NCBI RefSeq assembly: GCF_004912165.1
Contig: NZ_STGV01000001.1
Location: 372,001 to 436,000 of the forward strand
Direction: 5' to 3'
DNA: 64,000 nucleotides
Source: Peteryoungia ipomoeae
GTDB taxonomy: Bacteria > Pseudomonadota > Alphaproteobacteria > Rhizobiales > Rhizobiaceae
Shown: piece after piece, positions 45,348 to 57,108 of the stretch
How the letters are laid out: each line of letters opens with the position of its first letter
Position numbering within the stretch: the first letter of the stretch is position 1
Position numbers and translations under genes: made by a program
The notes under the pieces: generated by a model
Databases searched by the model: none
The model's input: only the letters and a program-made list of their open reading frames with translations
What the model was told of the DNA's origin: nothing

Positions 45348-46274
45348 ATGGACCTGCAGAAGATCGCCGACGAGATCGTCGTCTCTCTCCAGCCCCGGCT
45401 TGGGGAGGGCAAGGTCGCCGATTACATCCCTGAACTGGCGCGCATCGATCCCAGGCAGTTTGGTATCGCGATCACCACGGTCGATGGCGAGACCTTCAAG
45501 GCCGGCGATGCCGACACATCCTTTTCCATACAGAGCATATCCAAGGTATTCATGCTGACGCTGGCGCTTGGCAAGGCCGGGGAACAGGTGTGGAAGCGGG
45601 TCGGGCGGGAGCCATCAGGCTCTTCCTTCAATTCGATTGTGCAGCTCGAGCACGAACACGGCATTCCGCGCAATCCCTTCATCAATGCCGGGGCCATCGT
45701 CATCAGCGACATGGTGCTGGCCGGCCATGCGCCGCGCGAGGCAATCGGCGAATATCTGCGTTTCATGCGCTATCTGGCGGATGACGAAACGCTTGCCATC
45801 GATGAGAAGGTTGCGCAGTCGGAGCAACGGACCGGCTATCGCAACTTCGCGCTTGCCAATTTCATGCGCGGTTTCGGCAATCTCGACCATCCCGTTGAGC
45901 ACACGCTCGGCGTCTATTTCCACCAGTGCGCGCTGGCGCTCTCCTGCGTTCAGCTCTCGCATGCCGGCTTGTTTCTCGCCAATCGCGGTACCAATCCGCT
46001 GACCGGCTTTTCGGTCGTCTCGCCCAAGCGCGCGCGGCGCATCAATGCAATGATGCTGATGTGCGGCCATTATGACGGATCGGGCGATTTTGCTTACAAT
46101 GTCGGCCTGCCAGGAAAATCCGGCGTCGGCGGGGGCATTCTCGCCATCGCGCCGGGAAAGGCGTCGATTGGCGTATGGTCTCCGGGTCTGAACAAGGTGG
46201 GCAATTCGGCGCTCGGGTCGGCAGCACTTGAAATGCTCGCAAGTCGGACAGGCTGGTCCGTCTTCGGGACTTGA
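45348..46274 (+). CDS. glsA: Glutaminase A
   Basis: A 308-residue serine-lysine glutaminase that hydrolyses glutamine to glutamate and ammonia. The catalytic S63-x-x-K66 ([10 protein letters not shown]), YN-type region [13 protein letters not shown] and the V-GGGI end [12 protein letters not shown] are all in place. Length is standard. ATG 45348 follows GGGGAG with seven-base spacing. The ttcA gene begins 58 bp downstream, so co-transcription is possible. Confidence 0.95.
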   Translation: MDLQKIADEIVVSLQPRLGEGKVADYIPELARIDPRQFGIAITTVDGETFKAGDADTSFSIQSISKVFMLTLALGKAGEQVWKRVGREPSGSSFNSIVQLEHEHGIPRNPFINAGAIVISDMVLAGHAPREAIGEYLRFMRYLADDETLAIDEKVAQSEQRTGYRNFALANFMRGFGNLDHPVEHTLGVYFHQCALALSCVQLSHAGLFLANRGTNPLTGFSVVSPKRARRINAMMLMCGHYDGSGDFAYNVGLPGKSGVGGGILAIAPGKASIGVWSPGLNKVGNSALGSAALEMLASRTGWSVFGT

Positions 46275-46332
46275 TCTCGGGGCGGCAAGCGGGCAATGCA
46301 TGTTTCAACTTGCCGAAATGGCCGGAGCCGCA

Positions 46333-47214
46333 ATGAACAGTATGCCTGCAATTTCCATCGATGAGGCCCTCGACGCCGGGGATGAGCTCGACCTTTCGGG
46401 CATGCACCCGGTCTTTGCGCGTGCGCCGCAATCGGTGTCGTTCAACAAGCTGCGCAAACGCCTGATCCGCCACGTTCGGCAGGCAATTGCCGACTTTGAC
46501 ATGCTGAATGGCCAGAAACGATGGCTGGTCGGTTTGTCCGGCGGAAAAGATAGCTACGGCCTGCTCGCGATTTTGTTGGATCTGCAATGGCGCGGCCTTT
46601 TGCCGGTCGAACTGGTCGCCTGCAATCTCGATCAGGGTCAGCCGAATTTTCCCAAGCATGTGCTTCCCGATTATCTGGCTTCGATTGGGGTCAAGCATCG
46701 GATCGAGTATCGCGATACCTATTCGATCGTGAAAGAGAAGGTGCCTGTCGGTGGCACCTATTGCTCGCTCTGTTCGCGCCTGCGCCGCGGCAATCTCTAT
46801 CGAATCGCCCGCGAAGAAGGCTGCGATGCGCTCGTGCTTGGACATCATCGCGAGGATATTCTCGAAACCTTCTTCATGAATTTCTTCCACGGCGGCCGGC
46901 TCTCTGGCATGCCCGCCAAGCTTTTGAATGATGAGAAGGACATGCTTGTGCTGCGTCCTCTCGCCTATGCGGCGGAAGAGGATATGGCGCGCTTTGCCCA
47001 GGCAATGGAGTTCCCGATCATCCCTTGTGATCTGTGCGGATCGCAGGATGGTCTGCAACGCAATGCCATGAAGGAGATGCTGGCCGGTATCGAGGCCAAG
47101 ATGCCGGGTCGGAAGGATGCCATGTTGCGAGCCCTTGGTCATGTCGATGCATCGCATCTTCTGGATCCGAAACTCTATGATTTCGCGGCGCTTTCAGCCG
47201 AGAGGCGCGGTTAG
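46333..47214 (+). CDS. ttcA: tRNA 2-thiocytidine biosynthesis protein TtcA
   Basis: A 293-residue PP-loop ATPase that thiolates cytidine 32 of tRNA using an Fe-S cluster. The PP-loop SGGKDS is at residues 69-74, the cluster cysteines C144-x-x-C147 lie in [14 protein letters not shown], and the third sits in [17 protein letters not shown] 46333 has GGAG seven bases upstream; an in-frame ATG at 46300 is possible. Both TtcA and the window's TrmJ act on position 32 of tRNA. Confidence 0.94.
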   Translation: MNSMPAISIDEALDAGDELDLSGMHPVFARAPQSVSFNKLRKRLIRHVRQAIADFDMLNGQKRWLVGLSGGKDSYGLLAILLDLQWRGLLPVELVACNLDQGQPNFPKHVLPDYLASIGVKHRIEYRDTYSIVKEKVPVGGTYCSLCSRLRRGNLYRIAREEGCDALVLGHHREDILETFFMNFFHGGRLSGMPAKLLNDEKDMLVLRPLAYAAEEDMARFAQAMEFPIIPCDLCGSQDGLQRNAMKEMLAGIEAKMPGRKDAMLRALGHVDASHLLDPKLYDFAALSAERRG

Positions 47215-47392
47215 GTGAGGGGTCGGTGGTTCCGCTTTCTTTCGAGACGCTCTGGACTAGACATGGAAGTTTCTCTTGGTATTCCGGTGCATAATCGGCA
47301 GTGCTGGGCTGCAGGGGGTGATTTTTCCAGATTGCGTCCGATACTGCGGGGTAATCCGCCCGAGGCATCTGTAAGGGGTTTGGGGAAAGTGA

Positions 47393-48601
47393 ATGTCTGA
47401 CGCCAGTCGGCCAGTTGTGGCCCGTCGTGCCGTGTTTCTCGTCGGTGGCTATGAGCGCAATGATGCGGCCGGCTTCTTTCGCCGGATTGGCCGCGAGATG
47501 GCACGCTTTCAAACATGCTGGTCTGTGCGCGCGGAAATGGGGGAGGCGAGCCACGCCCCGGACCAGACGTCGGCCACGGCGACGGTGCGTTACGCGGGGC
47601 CGGATGGCGATTGCGTCAGCGACATCACATTCCTAAGCTATGACGACATCGTTCGCCGCGACGGGGCAAGGCCGGTGGTTGTGCGGCTTTGGGTCTATCT
47701 GCTGGCATTCTTCGACTACGTCTTCAGTGGAACGATGGCGCGGTTCTTTGCTACCAACTGGCGCTTTGCCCTGTATTTTCTCTATCCCTTCACAGCCCTC
47801 TGCGGCTTCCTTTTTGTCGGATACACCGTATTCCGCATCGTCAACGCTCTAGGGGTTCCGGGCGGACCTGTTCTTCCGCTGGTCCTCTGCTTGCTGGCGA
47901 TTGTGTTGGTTGGCCGCTACCTAGGGCGGCGATACTTTGTCTTCCATCTGATGGATCTCTGGTCCTTCAGCCGCGAGCATCTGCATTGCCGCAGGCCCGA
48001 GATGGATCAACGGCTTGATGCGTGGGCGACGATGATCGACGAGCGGCTGTCCGGTGGCCCATTCGATGAGGTCCTTCTCGTCGGCCATTCCACGGGAGGC
48101 GCTCTGATCCTTGATCTGGCGGATCTTTTGTCGGCGCGCCTCGATGGCCGTGGGGCGAACGTCGATTTTACTCTCCTGACAGTGGGCTCGACGTCGATGA
48201 AGGTAGGGCTCCATCCGGCAGCGCAGCGCGCAAGGGGGCGGCTAAAGGCGTTGAGCGAGCGTCCAGCGATTCGCTGGTTCGAATTCCAGGCACTGACGGA
48301 CATCATCAATTTCTACAAATGCGATCCGTTCACATCGGTCGGTCTCGTCCACAACAGGCCAGATTCCTTTCCGAAGCAGTATCAGGTGCGGTTTCGCCAG
48401 ATGCTGGAGCCGGCGGCCTATAAGCGGATTCGCCGGAATTTTTTCCGGGTCCATTATCAGTTCATCTCGGCCAACAGCCGCCGCTACTTCTATGATTTCT
48501 TCATGATCTGCTTCGGCACGCGGCGCCTTGAAGCTGCAACCTCCGGCTCTTTGCCGATTGCCGCCATGCCGGATGATTCATCGACAAAAGGTTCTCCATG
48601 A
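47393..48601 (+). CDS. Membrane-anchored alpha/beta-hydrolase-like protein
   Basis: A 402-residue protein. A soluble N-terminal part (AVFLVGGYERN, an oxyanion-hole-like VGG) is followed by two transmembrane helices at about 125-150 and 158-177, then a hydrolase core with the nucleophile elbow GHSTGG (S233) and an Asp/His-rich C-terminal part. The insertion of two helices into a hydrolase fold is unusual and I recognise no named family. ATG 47393, preceded by GGGGAAAG. Its stop overlaps the ATG of the ICMT-like gene by 4 bp, so the two are translationally coupled and likely work together on a membrane lipid or lipidated substrate (inference). Confidence 0.75.
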   Translation: MSDASRPVVARRAVFLVGGYERNDAAGFFRRIGREMARFQTCWSVRAEMGEASHAPDQTSATATVRYAGPDGDCVSDITFLSYDDIVRRDGARPVVVRLWVYLLAFFDYVFSGTMARFFATNWRFALYFLYPFTALCGFLFVGYTVFRIVNALGVPGGPVLPLVLCLLAIVLVGRYLGRRYFVFHLMDLWSFSREHLHCRRPEMDQRLDAWATMIDERLSGGPFDEVLLVGHSTGGALILDLADLLSARLDGRGANVDFTLLTVGSTSMKVGLHPAAQRARGRLKALSERPAIRWFEFQALTDIINFYKCDPFTSVGLVHNRPDSFPKQYQVRFRQMLEPAAYKRIRRNFFRVHYQFISANSRRYFYDFFMICFGTRRLEAATSGSLPIAAMPDDSSTKGSP

Positions 48602-49179
48602 TCAGACTCTCCTTCATCCTCTGGGCAATCATGCTTCTGGCCTGGTGCGCCATGCGTTACCCCGCCATGCGGCGGGCGCGCCGGCAGAAGACGGCTGTCG
48701 ACAAGCGCACGACGCTCGACATCACACTTCTGACGCTCTGTGGTGTCGGTCTGGCACTGATGCCTGTTCTCTGGCGATTGGGAGCCTTGGGGACGTTTGC
48801 GGATCGTGGCCAGTCGATTCCCGCCCTGGTGCTCGGACTGGTCGCCGCCTGTGGCTTCCTGTGGCTCTTCCGCCGCAGCCACAAGGATCTCGGCCGCAAC
48901 TGGTCCGTGACGCTTGAGGTAAGGGAAGGGCACCAGCTCGTGACACAGGGCGTCTACGCCTTCATGCGCCACCCTATGTATGCCTCGTTTTTCCTGTGGG
49001 GGATCGCTCAGGCTCTGCTCATTCCGAACTGGATCGCCGGCCTGGCTGGGCTCACGGCTGTGGCAGCCCTTTACGCTGTCCGTCAGGAGAAAGAGGAGGC
49101 GATGATGCGGGAAACCTTTGGCGCCCAGTATGACGCCTATTGCCAGCGCACACGGCGCCTCATTCCCGGGGTCTTCTAA
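48598..49179 (+). CDS. Isoprenylcysteine carboxyl methyltransferase-like membrane protein
   Basis: A 193-residue integral membrane protein with about four or five helices. The C-terminal ICMT/PEMT-like signature is clear: QGVYAFMRHPMYASFFLWGIAQAL followed by RQEKEEAMMRETFGAQYDAYCQRTRRLIPG, where RHPxY and the E-E-x-x-Y/R pattern bind S-adenosylmethionine. In bacteria such proteins methylate lipids or unknown substrates, since prenylated CaaX proteins are generally absent. Overlaps the upstream hydrolase gene as ATGA. Confidence 0.88.
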   Translation: MIRLSFILWAIMLLAWCAMRYPAMRRARRQKTAVDKRTTLDITLLTLCGVGLALMPVLWRLGALGTFADRGQSIPALVLGLVAACGFLWLFRRSHKDLGRNWSVTLEVREGHQLVTQGVYAFMRHPMYASFFLWGIAQALLIPNWIAGLAGLTAVAALYAVRQEKEEAMMRETFGAQYDAYCQRTRRLIPGVF

Positions 49180-49181
49180 GC

Positions 49182-49799
49182 TCAGCGCCGTTTGAGGGCG
49201 GATTTGATCTCCTTGATCGCACGCTTGTGCAGATCCGGATTTTTCTCGACGTTGAAGTGTCCGATGCCCTTGATGGCCGTCTCGCCTTCGCGAAGATTGA
49301 TGTTGGCGAGATCGCCCTTGAAGTCCGAGGCAGGCTTGACCGGCGACCACATTTTTTCGTCGCCGGTGAAAAAGTTGATGGTCTTTTTCACATTGCCGGG
49401 GACTGGCCCTTGGCCGGTCGGATCGAAGCTGATGATGAGCGCGACTGGCACCTTCATGGGCTGGAGTGCGCGGGCAATGGCGAAGCTCGCATCCGCGCCA
49501 AGCGAATGCCCGACCAGAATAACCGGACGCGCATCCTTCGAGGCGCGGTAGCGTTCGGCGATGCGGCGCGCAAAAAATTCCGGCTTCGGCTGTGCCTGCA
49601 CCTGCGCCTCGATGCCCTGCGCGTTCAATTCCTTGCCAAGGGCGTCGAGACCGGTCGAAAAGATATTGGCGAAGCCGCGGAAGAGATAGATCTGTCCCTT
49701 CGGCCCCTTCAAGGGTTTCCGGGTCGCGGCTTCGACCGGCATCATCGAAGAGGCAAGGAGAAGGCCGGCCGCAGAGACCAGGGTACGCCGTGAGATCAT
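49182..49799 (-). CDS. Tat-exported alpha/beta-hydrolase of unknown substrate
   Basis: A 206-residue protein. The N-terminus MISRRTLVSAAGLLL carries a twin-arginine signal (SRRTLV) with cleavage likely near AAT at 24-26. The mature part has an alpha/beta-hydrolase core with the nucleophile elbow GHSLGAD (S99) and a lipase-like ISFDPTGQGPVPG segment. A C-terminal His (GIGHFNV) could complete a triad. ATG 49799 is chosen because the Tat motif begins there. Convergent with the ICMT-like gene and divergent from the phosphatase gene. Confidence 0.82.
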   Translation of the reverse strand: MISRRTLVSAAGLLLASSMMPVEAATRKPLKGPKGQIYLFRGFANIFSTGLDALGKELNAQGIEAQVQAQPKPEFFARRIAERYRASKDARPVILVGHSLGADASFAIARALQPMKVPVALIISFDPTGQGPVPGNVKKTINFFTGDEKMWSPVKPASDFKGDLANINLREGETAIKGIGHFNVEKNPDLHKRAIKEIKSALKRR

Positions 49800-49955
49800 G
49801 GGGAAGGCTCCGAAGGTAGGGTGGCTCCGATCTTGCATATTTCGCATGCCGAAACAACGATTCTGCACAGTCCTTTCCCCTATACTTGCAAGGGTAAAGA
49901 CCGCTACAAGCCGGAGCAGGTTTTAGCTGGCAAAACGACCAGACGGGAGATCTTC

Positions 49956-50780
49956 ATGACCACAATGATTGACATCGCAGCACTTGCCGCCCTGCTGCAA
50001 GAGGCAGCCTACGAAGAAATCAGACCCCGGTTCCGCAATCTGGGCGAGGGCGATGTCCGGATGAAGACGGAAGCCATCGATCTCGTCACCGAAGCGGATG
50101 AGGCGGCCGAGCGCCACATTCGTCGTGGTATCGAGGCACTGATGCCGGATGCGCTATTCATCGGCGAAGAGGCTTTCGCCGCCGATCCGCCGCTTCTGGC
50201 CAAGCTTGCAGATGCCGATCTTGCGGTGGTTGTCGATCCGATCGACGGCACTTTCAACTTCGCGGCAGGCCTGACCTTGTTCGGCGTCATGCTGGCTGTC
50301 GTTTCAAAGGGCGAGACGGTTGCCGGCATCATCTACGATCCGATCGGCAATGACTGGGCCATCTGCGAAAAGGGCAGCGGTGCCTGGCTTTGCCGTCCTG
50401 ATGGCAGTCAGGAGCAAATGTTCATGCGTCCAAGTGGGCCGCTCGAACAGATGATCGGCATCGCCAATACCGGCTTTTTCGACATCGACCAGCGCCGGAC
50501 GATTCTCTCCAATCTTGCTCAGGTACGCCTCTTTACCAGCTATCGCTGTGCTGCACACGAATACCGGTTGCTTGGCCAGGGCCACATGGATTTTGCCATG
50601 TATAACAAGCTTATGCCTTGGGACCATTTGGCGGGGGCTTTGATGATGGAAGAAGCTGGCGGGCATGTCGCGCGCTTCGATGGTAGTCCCTACAGGCCAA
50701 GCCATGTCGACGGCGGCCTTCTGATTGCTGCCGATGAGGAAGCCTGGCAGGAACTCAGGGAAAAGATCTTCACGGTCTGA
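49956..50780 (+). CDS. Inositol monophosphatase family protein
   Basis: A 274-residue phosphatase of the inositol monophosphatase/histidinol-phosphatase fold. Metal motifs: FIGEEAFA (Glu-Glu), VVVDPIDGTFNFAAG (the DPIDGT signature) and PWDHLAGALMMEEAGGHVA (WDxxAG). SuhB-, HisN- and CysQ-like enzymes share these, so the substrate is open. ATG 49956 has GGGAGA five bases upstream. Followed by a strong terminator. Confidence 0.9.
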   Translation: MTTMIDIAALAALLQEAAYEEIRPRFRNLGEGDVRMKTEAIDLVTEADEAAERHIRRGIEALMPDALFIGEEAFAADPPLLAKLADADLAVVVDPIDGTFNFAAGLTLFGVMLAVVSKGETVAGIIYDPIGNDWAICEKGSGAWLCRPDGSQEQMFMRPSGPLEQMIGIANTGFFDIDQRRTILSNLAQVRLFTSYRCAAHEYRLLGQGHMDFAMYNKLMPWDHLAGALMMEEAGGHVARFDGSPYRPSHVDGGLLIAADEEAWQELREKIFTV

Positions 50781-50782
50781 CA

Positions 50783-50820
50783 AAAAAATAGCCCCGCGAC
50801 ATCGCTGTCGCGGGGCTTTT
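50783..50820. terminator. Bidirectional terminator between phosphatase and MFS genes
   Basis: GCCCCGCGAC (50791-50800) pairs perfectly with GTCGCGGGGC (50807-50816), loop of six, with TTTT on the plus side and an A-rich AAAAAAATA on the other side (a T-run for the minus strand). Serves both convergent genes. Confidence 0.93.
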
Positions 50821-50839
50821 CATTGGCGGTGTGGGGCGC

Positions 50840-52087
50840 TCAGACCGGCTTGTTCTGCGGCCGGAACAGCCGTCCCTTCTCACCGATGAGAACGAAGACA
50901 AGGCCGATGACCGAGACGATGAAATAGCCGGCGACCATCGGGAGAGCCGTGCCGTTATAGGCCTGCCCGATGCCAGCTCCGATCAGCGAACCGCCGACCG
51001 TTCCCATGAAGCCGAGAACGGAAGAAGCCGTACCGGCAACGTGGCCGAGCGGCTCCATGGCGAGCGAGTTGAAGTTCGAACCAATCCAGCCGAACTGGAA
51101 CATCGCCAGCGAGAAGAAGGCGAGGAACAGGAAGAATGGCATAGGCTGGGGGCCGAGGAGTTGTACCACAAGCCAGAGGAAGTTGATCGCGATAAAGCCG
51201 AGGAGGGAGGCATGCGACAGCGTGCGCATGCCGAACCGACCGACCAGTTTGGCATTCACGAAGGACGAGAGCGCCATGAAGATGGCAACGGCGGCAAAGG
51301 CGACCGGGAACCACACGCCAAGGCCGTAGATGCCGACATAGATCTGCTGTGCCGAATTGATGAAGCCGAACAGCGCACCAAAAATGAAGGTGCTGGCGAT
51401 CGTGTAACAGAGCGCCACGCGATTGGTCAGAACGATGCGGAAGCCGTCGAAGATGACCCTTGGGGTGAAGGGGCGAACATCTTCCGTGGCCAGTGTTTCC
51501 GGCAGACGGACATACATCCAGACGCCGACAATCACGGCAATGACGGCCATGAAGACGAAAATCCAGTGCCAATCGCCGAAGAGCATGATCACCTGACCCG
51601 TACCGGGCGCGACCACCGGAATAACCATGAACACCATCATGATCAGAGACATGACTTCGGCCATCTTACGTCCACCGAAGACGTCGCGGACAATCGAAAC
51701 GGTGATGACGCGGGTTGCAGCCGAGCCGATGCCCTGAATGAAGCGCAGCAGCAGGAGCGATTCGAATGATGGTACGAACAGCACTGCAAGCGATGACAGC
51801 ACGTAGATGACAAGGCCCGCAATCATCGGCAGCCGACGACCGAAGCGGTCGGAAATCGGTCCGTAGAAAAGCTGCGCGACACCGAAGCCGATCAGATAGG
51901 CCGAGACGACATACTGACGGTGGTTCTCGTTTTCGACGTTGAGAGCTGCCCCGATTTCCTGGAGGCCCGGCAGCATGATGTCGATGGCGAGCGCGTTGAG
52001 CGCCATGAGAAACGCCATCATGGCAATGAATTCGGCGCGGCCCATAGCGCCCAGCGTCTTGGGGGACGCCTGTAACATATCTGACAT
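50840..52087 (-). CDS. Bcr/CflA-family MFS drug-resistance-type transporter
   Basis: A 415-residue 12-helix major facilitator. The N-terminal signature (FIAMMAFLMALNALAIDIMLPGLQEIGAALNV) and the loop motif YGPISDRFGRRLP (motif A of the DHA1 family) are clear, with VVAPGTGQVI in helix 5. Bcr/CflA members export bicyclomycin, sulfonamides or cysteine-pathway compounds. ATG 52087 (protein begins MSDMLQA) with AGG upstream is chosen; an upstream frame is open. Follows grxD on the same strand. Confidence 0.92.
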   Translation of the reverse strand: MSDMLQASPKTLGAMGRAEFIAMMAFLMALNALAIDIMLPGLQEIGAALNVENENHRQYVVSAYLIGFGVAQLFYGPISDRFGRRLPMIAGLVIYVLSSLAVLFVPSFESLLLLRFIQGIGSAATRVITVSIVRDVFGGRKMAEVMSLIMMVFMVIPVVAPGTGQVIMLFGDWHWIFVFMAVIAVIVGVWMYVRLPETLATEDVRPFTPRVIFDGFRIVLTNRVALCYTIASTFIFGALFGFINSAQQIYVGIYGLGVWFPVAFAAVAIFMALSSFVNAKLVGRFGMRTLSHASLLGFIAINFLWLVVQLLGPQPMPFFLFLAFFSLAMFQFGWIGSNFNSLAMEPLGHVAGTASSVLGFMGTVGGSLIGAGIGQAYNGTALPMVAGYFIVSVIGLVFVLIGEKGRLFRPQNKPV

Positions 52088-52171
52088 AAATTTGTACCTG
52101 AGAACGGCACAAGGCGCTGCTTCTCGCAACGCCTTGTTACACGGAGTGGACGTCTTGTATCTCTGAGCGGA

Positions 52172-52504
52172 TCAGGCGGCGCCGCGAACGGCGATGCCCT
52201 GGTCTTCGAATTGCTTCTGCAGTTCACCTGCCTGGAACATTTCACGCACGATGTCGCAACCGCCGACGAATTCGCCCTTGATGTAGAGCTGCGGAATGGT
52301 CGGCCAGTTCGAATACTGCTTGATGCCTTCGCGAATTTCCATGTCGGCCAGAACGTTCACGCCCTTGTAGTCGACGCCGAGGTAGTCGAGAATCTGGACC
52401 ACCTGACCGGAGAAACCACACTGCGGAAACTGCGGCGTTCCCTTCATGAACAGAACCACATCATTGGTCTTGACTTCGTTGTCGATGAATTCGTGCGCGC
52501 TCAT
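52172..52504 (-). CDS. grxD: Monothiol glutaredoxin Grx4
   Basis: A 110-residue CGFS-type glutaredoxin (C29 in FPQCGFSGQ), which carries a [2Fe-2S] cluster and pairs with BolA-family proteins in iron sensing and cluster delivery. It also has the Grx-specific [20 protein letters not shown] block. It lies in the same run as bolA (52881), with one small basic gene between; this order is a well-known functional pairing. Confidence 0.96.
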   Translation of the reverse strand: MSAHEFIDNEVKTNDVVLFMKGTPQFPQCGFSGQVVQILDYLGVDYKGVNVLADMEIREGIKQYSNWPTIPQLYIKGEFVGGCDIVREMFQAGELQKQFEDQGIAVRGAA

Positions 52505-52611
52505 GCGTTGTTCCTTTCACATGCGGTTCAAGGCCGCAGCTTTGATATGTTGTGACAGATAGCAATTTGCTGCGGCGATTGCCAGTCCCCACGCGCGTCT
52601 GTAGATGCTGG

Positions 52612-52857
52612 TTAGCGGCGCTTTTGCACGCTGCGTTTGGCGGCAGTACGCCGCCTGCTCACCTGCTTCTTGGCAGGCTTTGCCGCTCTTGTTGTCCGCT
52701 TTGCCGGCTTGCGCGTGGTTTTCGCCCGCGTGGCCGTCGATGCCGAGGCTTTGCGCTTTTTCCGCCGCGTCGGTCCGTTGAGCCCGCTCTTCTTCAGGAT
52801 CTCCTTGAGAACGCCCTGAACGACGTTCTCGACCACTTCCTTGATGAGGTCTGCCAC
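52612..52857 (-). CDS. Small, very basic histone-H1-like protein
   Basis: An 81-residue protein. The first 30 residues form a helix (MADLIKEVVENVVQGVLKEILKKSGLNG); the rest is about 45 percent Lys/Arg with repeated KRTTRAAKPAKK-type motifs, like histone H1 tails or mycobacterial HupB ends. It may bind nucleic acid or ribosomes; this is inferred from composition only. GTG 52857 is the start, with GAGG nine bases upstream. It sits between bolA and grxD, both connected to iron-sulfur metabolism. Confidence 0.75.
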   Translation of the reverse strand: MADLIKEVVENVVQGVLKEILKKSGLNGPTRRKKRKASASTATRAKTTRKPAKRTTRAAKPAKKQVSRRRTAAKRSVQKRR

Positions 52858-52880
52858 GCTTGCGATCCTCGGGTCAGTTG

Positions 52881-53114
52881 CTATTCGGGGATGCTGGTCT
52901 GCAGCGCCAGCGCATGCAGCACGCCACCCATATTGCCCTTCAGGGCGTCATAGACCATCTGGTGCTGCTGGACGCGGCTCTTGCCACGGAAGGCTTCGGC
53001 GACAACCTCGGCGGCGTAGTGGTCCCCGTCGCCCGCGAGGTCGCGGATGACGACCTTGGCGCCGGGAATGCCGGCCTTGATCATGTCTTCGATGTCGCCT
53101 GGTTTCATCGGCAT
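52881..53114 (-). CDS. bolA: BolA-family protein
   Basis: A 77-residue BolA domain, with the RGKSRVQQHQMVYDAL segment holding the helix-turn-like H-x-x-V-x-x-A pattern of the family; IGxxHALAL follows. Short BolA2/IbaG-type proteins bind monothiol glutaredoxins and iron-sulfur clusters. ATG 53114. Between purL and grxD in transcription order, which is the arrangement also seen in other rhizobia (recalled, not checked). Confidence 0.9.
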   Translation of the reverse strand: MPMKPGDIEDMIKAGIPGAKVVIRDLAGDGDHYAAEVVAEAFRGKSRVQQHQMVYDALKGNMGGVLHALALQTSIPE

Positions 53115-53227
53115 GTAATGGATCCCTCATGCAAATCAGCAATGAGGCTGACTATCATCCATTCGCCGGGGCGTTTCAATGGGGCAGCGACAGGCTGCCC
53201 CATGCTCCACAGGGACGCGGACTTTGA

Positions 53228-55450
<2,223 letters not shown>

Positions 55451-55608
55451 CTGGCTCTCAGGGCAATGGGAGATCGGTGGGAGATCGGTTTCGAGGCAGG
55501 CTATATCCCAAGCCTGCGCTCGGCGCACTTGAAAAATGCGGGCCCGCGCGCCTTTCCCTTAGGCTTTTACGGCTCGTCGGTCGCTGGCTGTCTTGCCGCG
55601 ACCATTTG

Positions 55609-57027
55609 TCAGACGATGGCGCTGGTGCCGACCGGCGATTGGTCGAGGACGCGACGCACCGTCTTCAATCCCTCGATCGCAATGGCGCGATCCCGGCCTT
55701 CGCTGAAACCGATGCGCACATGGTGAAACACCTTGGCCGACCGGGCCGGCTTGAACTCGTCTTCATCGTCGATCAGCACGTCGGCATCCAGAACGGCCTG
55801 CTTGAATGTGCCTGAAAGCCATGGCTCTGCGAGCTTTAACCAGAGGAAGGGCAGGCGGGGACGGGAGCGAAACGCGTGGCCGGCGAAAAGCTGTCTGACC
55901 TGTTTTTCTCGCGCGCCAATCTCTGAGATGACAGCGTCCCGGATGTCATTGGCTGCGCCCGAAAGCACAAGGCGTGCAGAGAGTTCCGCCAGAAGAAAGG
56001 GCAGGCCGCCTGTCACCATCTTCTGCGTCACGCGCACGCGCTGGCTCATGTGCGGCGGACAGGCCACCCAGCCACCCCGAACGCCGGCGGCGACCGATTT
56101 CGACAGGCCGTTGAGCAGAAAAGTGCGATCGGGCGCTAACTCCGCCAGGAGTGGGATGCCGTCGGCGATCATCCCGCCATAGAGATAATCCTCGATCAGC
56201 CAGACATTGTATCTGCGGGCGATATCGATGATGTCCTTGCGCCGTTGCAACGGCAGGCAGGAGAGGGTCGGATTCTGGCCCGAGGACATGATGAAGGCGG
56301 CCTTGGGATGCTCGCGCGCACAGACGCGCTCGAAGTCTGCGGGCAAAATGCCATCGTCATCCGAATCGACCAGCGTGATCTGACGACCCATGAGCGTGGC
56401 GCTGCGGGCGATCTGCGAATAGGTGAGATGTTCGCAGACGATGCGGTCTCCCGCGCCGCTGACAGCCGCCACCACCGCGTTGACACCGGCATGGACCCCG
56501 AGTTGCGGCAGGATCTGCTCCGCATCGGGCATCCAATTGCCGGCAGATAGCCAGCGTCGGCCGGCTTCCAGCCAGTCGGGCGAAAGGGTCCGTGTGTAGC
56601 TTGAGATTTCACCCGGATGCGCCTTCGCAATCTCGGCCATGATCTGGCCCACGGTTTCCGCCTGGCCGACATCGATCGCAGCGGTGGTGTCGAAGCGCAG
56701 CTTGCCCGGCGGTGGCGCGATTGTCCTCGTGCCGCCATAGGTGATCGAGATCGGATCGCGCGATGGATGGTCCGTGTCGCTCCCCGTCGCCTGCACATAA
56801 GTGCCACGGCCGACTTCGCCTGTGACCAACCCGCGCTCGCGCAGCAAGGCGTAGGCACGTGAAATTGTTCCGATTGTCACCCCGATATCGTAGGCCAGAT
56901 CCCGTTGCGGCGGCAGTTTGACGCCATGCGCCAGCTGGCCTGCCTTGATGGCCATCTCGGCCTCATCGGCGATGCGAACATAAAGGGGACCTGAACCAGT
57001 CTGGAGTGAAGGAAGCCAATTTGTCAT
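55609..57027 (-). CDS. MocR-type GntR-family regulator with aminotransferase domain
   Basis: A 472-residue fusion. A GntR winged-helix DNA-binding domain (about 10-80: LYVRIADEAEMAIKAGQLAHGVKLPPQRDLAYDIGVTIGTISRAYALLRERGLV) is joined to a fold-type I aminotransferase domain, with the PLP-lysine segment LNGLSKSVAAGVRGGW and substrate Asp in IEDYLYGG. MocR/PdxR proteins use PLP as effector and control vitamin B6, GABA or amino-acid genes. ATG 57027 is preferred to 57057 because the latter start would overlap a probable operator. It is divergent from a DUF1127 gene. Confidence 0.9.
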   Translation of the reverse strand: MTNWLPSLQTGSGPLYVRIADEAEMAIKAGQLAHGVKLPPQRDLAYDIGVTIGTISRAYALLRERGLVTGEVGRGTYVQATGSDTDHPSRDPISITYGGTRTIAPPPGKLRFDTTAAIDVGQAETVGQIMAEIAKAHPGEISSYTRTLSPDWLEAGRRWLSAGNWMPDAEQILPQLGVHAGVNAVVAAVSGAGDRIVCEHLTYSQIARSATLMGRQITLVDSDDDGILPADFERVCAREHPKAAFIMSSGQNPTLSCLPLQRRKDIIDIARRYNVWLIEDYLYGGMIADGIPLLAELAPDRTFLLNGLSKSVAAGVRGGWVACPPHMSQRVRVTQKMVTGGLPFLLAELSARLVLSGAANDIRDAVISEIGAREKQVRQLFAGHAFRSRPRLPFLWLKLAEPWLSGTFKQAVLDADVLIDDEDEFKPARSAKVFHHVRIGFSEGRDRAIAIEGLKTVRRVLDQSPVGTSAIV

Positions 57028-57030
57028 GGT

Positions 57031-57073
57031 GTCAATTCCATAGATTGTCACCTTCATTCCGTCAATCCATAAG
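57031..57073. promoter_or_regulatory. Direct-repeat operator candidate of the MocR regulator
   Basis: GTCAATTCCATAG (57031-57043) and GTCAATCCATAAG (57061-57073) are direct repeats exactly 30 bp apart, about three helical turns, in the short divergent promoter region. MocR proteins commonly bind paired direct repeats. The reverse element GGAATTG also occurs at 57084-57090, so there may be a third half site. Confidence 0.55.
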
Positions 57074-57108
57074 CAAAAAACAAGGAATTGAAGACGTGGA
57101 GATTTGAT

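Noticed and set aside
48490..49857. 455-codon minus-strand frame over the ICMT-like and hydrolase genes
   Set aside because: It crosses three better-supported genes and its product has no domain-like pattern.
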